The translations under genes and the position numbers were made by a program. A DNA stretch of 64,000 bases from Streptomyces sp. NBC_01408. Lineage in GTDB: Bacteria > Actinomycetota > Actinomycetes > Streptomycetales > Streptomycetaceae. The notes beneath the pieces were generated by a model. That model searched no databases. It had not been told where the DNA came from and saw nothing but the letters and a program-made list of their open reading frames with translations. Below, piece by piece: positions 53,689 through 64,000 of the stretch. Location of the stretch: positions 744,001-808,000 of the forward strand of contig NZ_JAPEPJ010000003.1 in assembly GCF_026340255.1 (NCBI RefSeq), read 5' to 3'. The number at the start of each line of letters is the position of its first letter. Positions within the stretch are counted from its first letter, which is position 1.

Positions 53689-54405
53689 ATGACACCGACG
53701 CCGACGGCGACGCTCGTCGCCCGGGACTGGGCAGAGATCCAGGAACGGATGCTGGTACCGCTGTACGAAGCGGTCTACGACCGGCTGGAGGTCGGGCCGG
53801 GCGACCGGCTGCTCGGCCTCGACTGCGGGGCCGGGCTGCCCCTGCTGCTGGCGGCCGGGCGGGGAGCCGTGGCCACGGGTGTGGAGGCGGATCCGGCCCG
53901 GCGGGCCCTGGCCCGCGAACGGCTGCTGGAGGTGCTGGCGGCCCCGCCCGCCGCCGCTTGCCCCTACGACGCGCTGCTCGCGTTCGCCCCGGATCCCGCG
54001 GCCCTGACCACGGCCCTGCCCGCGGTCCGGCGCGGCGGCGCCGTGGTGCTGGCCGGCTGGGGTCCGGCGGAGCGCTGCACGGTGCCCGCGGTACTGGGCG
54101 GCGGGCCGGTCCCCCGGGACCTGGACGGGCTCGTGGAGCGGGCCGGTCTGCGGCCGGACGGGTCGGGGCGGGTCTTCTGCCCGTTCGGGTACGCGGACGT
54201 GGACAGCGCGGTGCGCGGGCTGCTGTCGACGGGGCTGTACTCCGGCGCGGGCGGCGGCTCCACCGGGGCCGCCGCGCCCTTCGGGATGGCGGACCCGGCG
54301 CTGGCGGAGAAGGAGCTGGCGGAGGCCCTCCACCCGTACGAACGGCCCGACGGCGCCGTGTGGCTGCCGAACATCTTCCGGTACGTGATCGCCCGGGTGC
54401 CGTAG
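53689..54405 (+). CDS. SAM-dependent methyltransferase-like protein
   Basis: Protein of 238 residues with a class I methyltransferase Rossmann start: [39 protein letters not shown] (described in part), where Gly-rich motif I and the acidic residue after strand 2 are clear. Later motifs are weak. ATG 53689 has AGGAG ten bases upstream. It is the only plus-strand gene between proS and ftsH. The substrate is unknown. Confidence 0.78.
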   Translation: MTPTPTATLVARDWAEIQERMLVPLYEAVYDRLEVGPGDRLLGLDCGAGLPLLLAAGRGAVATGVEADPARRALARERLLEVLAAPPAAACPYDALLAFAPDPAALTTALPAVRRGGAVVLAGWGPAERCTVPAVLGGGPVPRDLDGLVERAGLRPDGSGRVFCPFGYADVDSAVRGLLSTGLYSGAGGGSTGAAAPFGMADPALAEKELAEALHPYERPDGAVWLPNIFRYVIARVP

Positions 54406-54503
54406 GGGCGGCCGGCGCGCGGCCGGTCCACCCGCGCGGTCCGGGGGTAGACCGGCCGGTCTCGGCCGGGCGTCCCCAGGGCCCGTCAGGCGTCTCGGGC
54501 GCC

Positions 54504-56474
<1,971 letters not shown>

Positions 56475-56547
56475 AGGCGCCTCCTTCAGCCGTCCTCCCG
56501 GCCGACCATAAGCGACAAACCCGATCATTGCCCCCGCAGAAACAGCT

Positions 56548-56594
56548 GGGCCCCGGCCGCGTGACACCACTGGTCACGTCCCCGGCCGGGGCCC
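56548..56594 (-). terminator. Strong hairpin terminator between ffh and ftsH
   Basis: GGGCCCCGGCC (56548-56558) pairs with GGCCGGGGCCC (56584-56594), and GTGAC (56561-56565) with GTCAC (56573-56577) around a seven-base loop. Confidence 0.8.
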
Positions 56595-56595
56595 C

Positions 56596-56615
56596 GCACT
56601 CGCGTACCCGAGTGC
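56596..56615 (-). terminator. Second hairpin directly after ffh
   Basis: GCACTCG (56596-56602) pairs with CGAGTGC (56609-56615); it lies 20 bp after the ffh stop and adjoins the larger hairpin, giving tandem terminators. Confidence 0.65.
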
Positions 56616-56634
56616 GTACTGCTTCAGGAACTTC

Positions 56635-58209
56635 CTACTTCATGAACTTCTTGAACTCGTCCGGGAGGTCGAAGTCCTGCCCCTGCTCCTGGCCGCCGGC
56701 CGGGAGACCGAAGGGGCTGCCGCCGGCCGCGGGCTCGACCGCCTGCGGGCCCTGCTCCCGGCGCGCCGCGGCTGCCGCCTCTTCTTCCTTGCGCTTCATC
56801 GGGTTGCCGCTCTTGCGCTTGCCCTTGGCCTGCTTGACCTGCTTCTTCTGCCGGCCGGGGCCGCCGCCCATCCCGGGGATGCCCGGCATCCCGGGCATGC
56901 CGCCGCCCTGGGCCATGCGGGACATCATCTTGCGGGCCTCGAAGAACCGCTCGACCAGCGACTTCACGGCGCTGACCTCGACGCCGGAACCCTTGGCGAT
57001 ACGGGCACGGCGGGAGCCGTTGATGAGGTGCGGGTCCTGGCGCTCGGCCGGGGTCATCGACTTGATGATCGCGGCGGTGCGGTCCACGTCGCGCTCGTCG
57101 ATGTTGTTGATCTGGTCCTTGATCTGCCCCATGCCGGGAAGCATGCCGAGCAGCTTGGAGATGGAGCCCATCTTGCGGACCTGCTCCATCTGGGCCAGGA
57201 AGTCGTCGAGCGTGAACTCCTTGGGGCCCTTGGCGAGCTTGGCCGCCATCTTCTCGGCCTCGGCCTGCGAGAAGGTCTTCTCCGCCTGCTCGATGAGGGT
57301 GAGCATGTCACCCATGTCGAGGATCCGGCCCGCCATGCGGTCCGGGTGGAAGGCGTCGAACTCGTCGAGCTTCTCGCCGTTCGAGGCGAAGATGATCTGC
57401 TTGCCGGTGACGTGCGCGATGGAGAGCGCGGCGCCGCCTCGGGCGTCGCCGTCGAGCTTGGAGAGCACGACGCCGTCGAAGCCGACGCCGTCGCGGAAGG
57501 CCTCGGCGGTGTTGACCGCGTCCTGGCCGATCATCGCGTCGACGACGAAGAGGATCTCGTCGGGGCTGACGGCGTCGCGGATGTCCGCGGCCTGCTGCAT
57601 CAGCTCCTGGTCGATGCCGAGGCGGCCGGCGGTGTCGACGATCACGATGTCGAACTGCTTGGTGCGTGCGTACTCGACGGAGTCCTTCGCGACCTGGACC
57701 GGGTCGCCGACGCCGTTGCCGGGCTGGGGCGCGTAGACCGCGACGCCCGCGCGCTCGCCGACGACGGAGAGCTGGTTCACGGCGTTGGGGCGCTGGAGGT
57801 CGCACGCCACGAGGAGCGGGGCGTGGCCCTGCCCCTTCAGCCAGAGGCCGAGCTTTCCGGCGAGGGTGGTCTTACCGGCACCCTGGAGACCCGCGAGCAT
57901 GATCACGGTGGGCGCGGTCTTGGCGAAGCGCAGCCGCCGGGTCTCGCCGCCGAGGATCGTGACGAGCTCGTCGTTGACGATCTTGAGGACCTGCTGGCCC
58001 GGGTTCAGGGCCTTGCTGACCTCTTCACCGCGCGCGCGTTCCTTGACGTTCGCGATGAAGGAGCGGACGACCGGAAGGGCGACGTCGGCCTCGAGGAGGG
58101 CGATACGGATTTCCCGGGCCGCTGCGTCGATGTCAGCCTCGGACAGCCGGCCTTTGCCGCGCAGGCCCTTGAAGGTATTCGCCAAGCGGTCGGAGAGCGT
58201 ATCGAACAC
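56635..58209 (-). CDS. ffh: Signal recognition particle protein (Ffh/SRP54)
   Basis: SRP GTPase of 524 residues that targets membrane proteins with 4.5S RNA and FtsY. The NG domain has G1 GLQGAGKTT, G2 around CDLQRPNAVNQL, G3 DTAGRLGIDQEL, G4 SKLDGDARGG. The M domain (about 305-440) holds LLGMLPGMGQIKDQ and RRARIAKGSGVEV. The C-terminus ends in Met/Gly-rich and Lys-rich stretches. Confidence 0.97.
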   Translation of the reverse strand: MFDTLSDRLANTFKGLRGKGRLSEADIDAAAREIRIALLEADVALPVVRSFIANVKERARGEEVSKALNPGQQVLKIVNDELVTILGGETRRLRFAKTAPTVIMLAGLQGAGKTTLAGKLGLWLKGQGHAPLLVACDLQRPNAVNQLSVVGERAGVAVYAPQPGNGVGDPVQVAKDSVEYARTKQFDIVIVDTAGRLGIDQELMQQAADIRDAVSPDEILFVVDAMIGQDAVNTAEAFRDGVGFDGVVLSKLDGDARGGAALSIAHVTGKQIIFASNGEKLDEFDAFHPDRMAGRILDMGDMLTLIEQAEKTFSQAEAEKMAAKLAKGPKEFTLDDFLAQMEQVRKMGSISKLLGMLPGMGQIKDQINNIDERDVDRTAAIIKSMTPAERQDPHLINGSRRARIAKGSGVEVSAVKSLVERFFEARKMMSRMAQGGGMPGMPGIPGMGGGPGRQKKQVKQAKGKRKSGNPMKRKEEEAAAAARREQGPQAVEPAAGGSPFGLPAGGQEQGQDFDLPDEFKKFMK

Positions 58210-58339
58210 GGTGGTCGCGATTCCTCGGGTCGGGGGCGTGGTGGTCGTCCCCCAGGGTATCGGGCCGCGCCACCGGCGAGGCCCTGCGGGCGGCTTTCCC
58301 CACCCCGCCCCTTCCCGTTTCCCGGGGCTCCGCCCCGGA

Positions 58340-58450
58340 CCCCGCCCCTCAAACGCCGGGGAGGCTGGATTTCGCCCCCGCGGGGCTGGATGGCGCGGAG
58401 CGCCATTTCAGCCCCGCCGGCGATTGAGGCGCGGGGTCCGGGGCAGAGCC
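58340..58450. repeat. Two further copies of the dispersed GC-rich repeat, opposite orientations
   Basis: A minus-oriented copy (CCCGCCCCTCAAACGCCGGGG, near 58341-58361, listed in part) and a plus-oriented copy (CAGCCCCGCCGGCGATTGAGG from 58409) flank 45 bp of other sequence in the 260-bp gap between glnD and ffh. They match the elements at 38.76 kb. The region may act as a bidirectional terminator. Confidence 0.75.
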
Positions 58451-58469
58451 CCGGCAAGGGCGCCGCAGG

Positions 58470-60908
58470 CTAGGACAGAGCGGCCTGCACAGCGGCGGCC
58501 AGGGCGGCGGCCTCCCGCACGGGCAGGGGTTTGCCGTCCGCGTCGACCACGTAGAGCGAGTCCACCGCGTTGGCGCCCAGCGTCGACACATGCGCGCTCC
58601 GCACCCGCACCCCGGCCGATTCAAGGGCCCGCCCGATCCGGTGGAGCAGCCCCACCGCGTCCGGGGCGCGCACCTCCAGGACGGTGGCCAGCGAGGAGAC
58701 GTCCGGGACCACCGTGACCCGGGGCGGCGGGGGGACCACCCCGCGGCGGCGCGGATAGGCGGCCTCGCGGTCCGCCAGCCTCGCCGGGATGTCCAGCGAG
58801 CCGTCCAGCGCGCGGACCAGGTCGGTGCGCAGCCGGGCCGCCTCGGGCAGCGAGCCGTACTCCGCCGCCACCCGCCAGCGGAGCACCAGGACCTCGCCGA
58901 GCTGGTCGGGGAGCTCCAGGGAGCGCAGCTCCGCCGCCCGTACGGTGAGCCGGTGCAGGGCGAGCACCCCGGCCGCCGCCGGGAGGACCCCGGGCTGGTC
59001 CGGGACGGCCAGGACCAGTTCCACCCCGACCGCGTCCTCCTCCTGGCGGGCGTGCAGGGCCAGGACCGGCTCACGGGTGCGCAGGGCCTCCACCGCCAGG
59101 CGTTCCTGTTCCGTCGTGGGGATCTCCAGTTCGGTGGCCGCCGGGGCCGCGCCCCGCAGGACGGCGGCGACCCGCGCGACGAGGTCCTCGACCAGGGACG
59201 CCCGCCAGGCGCTCCATGCCGCCGGGCCGGTGGCCAGGGCGTCCGCCTCCGTCAGGGCGTGCAGTATTTCCAGCGTGCCGATGGATCCCACGGCCTCGGC
59301 GACGGAGCGGACCGTCGCGGGGTCGTCCAGGTCGCGCCGGGTCGCGGTGTCGATCAGCAGCAGGTGGTGGCGTACGAGGGTCCCGAGCACGGCGACGTCC
59401 TGTGCGCCGAAGCCCACCCGGGCGGCGACGTCACGCGCGATCGTCTCGCCGGCCACCGAGTGGTCCCCCGGCCAGCCCTTGCCGATGTCGTGCAGGAGCG
59501 CGGACATCAGCAGCAGGTCGGGGCGGCCGACCCGGCGGGTGAGGGCCGCGGCCCGTACCGCCGTCTCGATCAGGTGCCGGTCCACCGTCCAGGTGTGGAC
59601 GGGGTTGCGCTGCGGGCGGCACCGCACCCGTTCCCAGTCGGGCAGCAGCCGAGTGATCAGGCCCTCGGCCTCCAGGGCCTCCCACACGCCGACCGTGGGC
59701 TCCCCCGCGCCCAGCAGCGTCAGCAGCTGTTCGCGTGCCTCGGCCGGCCAGGGCACCGGCAGTGGCTTGGCCTGCGCCGCGAGCCTGCGCAGGGCGTGCA
59801 GCGACACGGGCAGGCCCGCCTGCGCGGCGGCCGCGCCGAGCCGCAGGGCCAGCACCGGATCGCGCTCCGGCCGTGCGGCCAGCGCCAGTACGGCCTCGCC
59901 GTCGGACTCCACGACCCCCTCGGCCAGCGGCGCCCGTTCCACCGCCGGGGCGCCCCGGGTACCGAGGAGTCCGCGCAGTCTCGGCCGGGCCGCGCGGGCC
60001 CGCAGCACCCGCCCGACCTCCCGCCAGGTCACGTCACCGGCGTACGCGACGACCCGCGCGGCCTCGTACACCTCGCGCAGCAGGGCGTCCGCGTCGAGCA
60101 GTCCCAGGTGCGCCGCGACCTGGTCCTGTTCCTGGAGGGCGAGCCGGTCGGTGGCGCGGCCGGTCACCAGGTGCAGGGCGTCCCGCGCGTCCAGCAGCCG
60201 CCGCCGGGCTTCGGCCAGCCCCTCGCGCGGGGCGTCGGCCAGCCAGGACGCGGCCACGGCCCGCAGCGCGGTGGCGTCCCGGAGCCCGCCGCGGGCCTCC
60301 TTGAGGTCGGGTTCCAGCAGGAAGCGGAGCTCCCCGGCCCGCTCGGCCCGCTCCCGGCACAGGGAGTGCAGCTGCGGGAGCCGCTTCGCGGCCTGGTTGC
60401 GCCAGTCGGCCAGTACCGAGGTGCGCAGGCCGGCGAGCAGGCCGGCGTCCCCGGCGACGGCCCGCGCGTCCAGCAGTCCGAGGTGCACCTTGAGGTCCTC
60501 GGCGGCGGTCTTGCGGGCCTCGCCCGGGGTCCGCACGGAGTGGTCCAGGGCCAGGCCGAGGTCCCAGACGGGGTACCAGAGCCGGTCGGCCAGGGCGCTC
60601 AGGGCCCGCGGCTCCGCCTTGCCGTCGTGCAGCAGCACCAGGTCGAGGTCGCTGCGCGGGGAGAGTTCGGCCCTGCCGTAGCCGCCTACGGCCACCAGGG
60701 CGGCGCCCTGCACGCCGGTTTCCCGTACGGCGCTCCTGAACAGCGCGTTCAGCCAGTCGTCGGTCAGTCCGGCCAGGGCGGAACGCCGCGAAGGCCCGGA
60801 CCGCGACTCCTCCTGGAGGAGTCGCAGCCGGGCCGCGGCGTAACCGCTGGGTCCCGAGTCGGACGGATCGTTGGAATCGTCCGCCGTGGTCTCTTCGACG
60901 CTCGTCAC
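58470..60908 (-). CDS. glnD: [Protein-PII] uridylyltransferase/uridylyl-removing enzyme
   Basis: Bifunctional nitrogen sensor of 812 residues that modifies the PII protein. The nucleotidyltransferase domain has GGYGRAELSPRSDLDLVLL, the HD domain shows HDIGKGWPGDHS, and two ACT domains lie at the C-terminus (from about 640 and 735). In S. coelicolor the enzyme adenylylates GlnK. It is the last gene of amtB-glnK-glnD, 17 bp after glnK. GTG start. Confidence 0.95.
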   Translation of the reverse strand: MTSVEETTADDSNDPSDSGPSGYAAARLRLLQEESRSGPSRRSALAGLTDDWLNALFRSAVRETGVQGAALVAVGGYGRAELSPRSDLDLVLLHDGKAEPRALSALADRLWYPVWDLGLALDHSVRTPGEARKTAAEDLKVHLGLLDARAVAGDAGLLAGLRTSVLADWRNQAAKRLPQLHSLCRERAERAGELRFLLEPDLKEARGGLRDATALRAVAASWLADAPREGLAEARRRLLDARDALHLVTGRATDRLALQEQDQVAAHLGLLDADALLREVYEAARVVAYAGDVTWREVGRVLRARAARPRLRGLLGTRGAPAVERAPLAEGVVESDGEAVLALAARPERDPVLALRLGAAAAQAGLPVSLHALRRLAAQAKPLPVPWPAEAREQLLTLLGAGEPTVGVWEALEAEGLITRLLPDWERVRCRPQRNPVHTWTVDRHLIETAVRAAALTRRVGRPDLLLMSALLHDIGKGWPGDHSVAGETIARDVAARVGFGAQDVAVLGTLVRHHLLLIDTATRRDLDDPATVRSVAEAVGSIGTLEILHALTEADALATGPAAWSAWRASLVEDLVARVAAVLRGAAPAATELEIPTTEQERLAVEALRTREPVLALHARQEEDAVGVELVLAVPDQPGVLPAAAGVLALHRLTVRAAELRSLELPDQLGEVLVLRWRVAAEYGSLPEAARLRTDLVRALDGSLDIPARLADREAAYPRRRGVVPPPPRVTVVPDVSSLATVLEVRAPDAVGLLHRIGRALESAGVRVRSAHVSTLGANAVDSLYVVDADGKPLPVREAAALAAAVQAALS

Positions 60909-60925
60909 CCAGGAACTCCCTCAGC

Positions 60926-62701
<1,776 letters not shown>

Positions 62702-62751
62702 TTAATGACCCCGAGATTCGCGCAGGCCGGTTTCCGGCGGCACCGCTCGGT

Positions 62752-62798
62752 GTTTCGTACCGATGACGAAGCGGTCGGTGGTGTTACGGCGCCATGAA
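62752..62798 (-). promoter_or_regulatory. GlnR-box-like sites upstream of amtB
   Basis: On the minus strand GTCAT-n6-GAAAC (62767-62752) is a near-perfect GlnR half box, and TTCAT-n6-GTAAC (62798-62783) a weaker one; their starts are 31 bp apart, about three helical turns. GlnR activates amtB in streptomycetes, so function is likely. The rest of the 375-bp gap (62608-62982) holds the amtB leader and, at its right end, a large hairpin. Confidence 0.7.
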
Positions 62799-62882
62799 CG
62801 ACCGCAACCACCAATTGAGCAACCACGACGGCGAGCAGCCACCTCCGCGAGAGCGGCGGCGGTTCAGCCGCAAAGCACAGAG

Positions 62883-62957
62883 CCGGCCGCGGCAGTACCC
62901 GGATGTCCTGGCTGGGGGGAGCCTGATCGGGCTTCACGGGGTGACTGCCGCGGCCGG
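62883..62957 (-). terminator. Large hairpin after nsdA
   Basis: CCGGCCGCGGCAGT (62883-62896) pairs perfectly with ACTGCCGCGGCCGG (62944-62957); CCCG (62898-62901) with CGGG (62937-62940) extends it. It lies 26 bp after the nsdA stop and is a probable terminator. Confidence 0.7.
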
Positions 62958-62982
62958 GGCCTTGGGGCGGCCGCGCGGGCCG

Positions 62983-64000
62983 TCAGACGGCCTCCGCGGC
63001 TTCGGGGAGCCGGGAGGCGAGGTGGTCGGTGAGCCGGACCACCTCGGCGACGTGACCGTACTCACGGGCGGCGGCGTCGACGGTCTTGCGAAGCCGGGTG
63101 TTCACCCGTTCGGACCGCACCTTTCCCGCCACGTCGAGGGCCTGGCCGACGAGGACGGCGGCCTGCTCGGGCTCGCGCTGGAGCAGGTGCACGGTGGCCA
63201 TGCCGATGAGGTTGAGGGCGTAGGAGCGCTGGTGCTCGTCGTCCTTCCCGAAGAGTTCGACGGCCCGCTCCATGACGGGTTCGGCCAGGGAGGCGTACAT
63301 GGGGCTGCGCCCGGCGACGTACGCCAGGTCGCGGTACGAGTGGGAGTTCTCGCCGTTCAGCTCGGCCTCGGAGAAGAAGCGGATCCAGTCGGGTTCGGGC
63401 TCGCCGAAGCCGACGTCGCCGAAGGTGTCCTCGGCCATCCGCACGGCCCGCTTGCACCGGCTGGGCTGGCCCATGTTGGCGTAGGCGCGGGCCTCCATCG
63501 CATACAGCATGGCCTGGGTGCGGGGGCCGGCGCAGTCGCGGCTGCCGTACTGCGCGAGGTGGACCAGTTCCAGGGCGTCCTCGGGACGGCCCAGGTGGAT
63601 CATCTGGCGGCTCATGCCGGAGAGGATGTACGAGCCCAGCGGCTTGTCCCCGGCCTCCTTCGCGGCGTGCAGGGCGAGGACGAAGTACTTCTGCGCGGTG
63701 GGGTGCAGGCCGATGTCGTAGCTCATCCAGCCGGCCAGTTCGGCGAGCTCCGCGGCGACCTTGAAGAGCCGCCGCATGACCGGGGCCGGGTGGTTCTCCT
63801 GGAGCAGGTCGGTGACCTCGTGCAGCTGGCCCACGACGGCCTTGCGGCGCAGCCCGCCCCCGCACTGGGCGTCCCACTGGCGGAACATCACGGTGGTGGC
63901 GTCGAGGAGGTCGAGTTCCGGTTCGGAGAGCCGGGGCGGCCGGTGGCCGCCGAGTGCGCCCGCCGGCCCCGCCTGCCGTGGTCCCGGGTCGGCGGCCGGG
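62983..64000 (-). CDS. nsdA: NsdA-like regulatory protein with TPR-like repeats (partial)
   Basis: C-terminal 338 residues of a soluble helical protein; the frame is open to the right edge. It has TPR-like helical pairs (for example WMSYDIGLHPTAQKYFVLAL, RTQAMLYAMEARAYANMGQ, YALNLIGMATVHLL) and no enzymatic motif. Its place next to amtB matches nsdA of S. coelicolor, a negative regulator of sporulation and antibiotic synthesis. The name is based on this context and on recall of the protein, not on a search. Confidence 0.75.
   Translation of the reverse strand, partial: PAADPGPRQAGPAGALGGHRPPRLSEPELDLLDATTVMFRQWDAQCGGGLRRKAVVGQLHEVTDLLQENHPAPVMRRLFKVAAELAELAGWMSYDIGLHPTAQKYFVLALHAAKEAGDKPLGSYILSGMSRQMIHLGRPEDALELVHLAQYGSRDCAGPRTQAMLYAMEARAYANMGQPSRCKRAVRMAEDTFGDVGFGEPEPDWIRFFSEAELNGENSHSYRDLAYVAGRSPMYASLAEPVMERAVELFGKDDEHQRSYALNLIGMATVHLLQREPEQAAVLVGQALDVAGKVRSERVNTRLRKTVDAAAREYGHVAEVVRLTDHLASRLPEAAEAV

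Noticed and set aside
62763..63032. Small plus-strand genes in the nsdA-amtB gap
   Set aside because: No ribosome sites or recognisable domains; the region reads better as GlnR box, amtB leader and terminator.

Overview
This window is chromosomal DNA from a Streptomyces-like actinomycete. It is very GC-rich, genes overlap by a few bases, GTG and TTG starts are common, and it carries genus-typical genes: the sporulation sigma factor WhiG, a four-gene type I signal peptidase cluster (sipW-sipZ) and an NsdA-like regulator beside amtB-glnK-glnD. No prophage, insertion sequence or CRISPR array was seen.

Left part (1-33 kb). It opens with a polyamine uptake and catabolism operon on the minus strand: gamma-aminobutyraldehyde dehydrogenase, PotD-like binding protein, PotA, and PotB, which runs off the edge. 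A NADAR-fold gene follows. Next is a 480-bp gap containing two tandem Y RNA-like non-coding RNAs with circularly permuted tRNA mimics, then a Ro60/TROVE protein gene (5.4-7.5 kb). This is the most interesting part of the window. Then come a GGGGCTAC tandem repeat, a DUF4190-type membrane protein, an adenosine-deaminase-family enzyme probably acting in futalosine menaquinone synthesis, a GDPD phosphodiesterase, a two-component system, and a serine hydrolase. A second polyamine/GABA cluster follows (binding protein, aldehyde dehydrogenase, Lrp/AsnC regulator, class III aminotransferase). After it are a divergent ABC exporter-like pair, a LOG-type protein, a DMT-type membrane protein, a ferredoxin/reductase/P450 cassette, a second serine hydrolase, and a thiamine ABC importer (ThiB-ThiP-ThiQ) behind a TPP riboswitch.

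Right part (32-64 kb). This is a conserved core region, almost all on the minus strand. In transcription order from the right it holds nsdA (partial), amtB-glnK-glnD (nitrogen sensing, with a GlnR-like box), ffh, an extra ftsH, an archaeal/eukaryotic-type proS, rpsP-KH-rimM-trmD-rplS, sipW-X-Y-Z with a NUDIX gene, DUF2469, yraN, comM-like and dprA, then whiG, a TetR regulator, rpsB-tsf-pyrH-frr-cdsA and rlmN. A small M23 peptidase gene is the main plus-strand exception. Hairpin terminators separate most of these operons.

The gene calls rest on recognisable motifs and operon order. RNA structures were folded by eye, and all regulatory sites are inferred from symmetry or consensus matches only.
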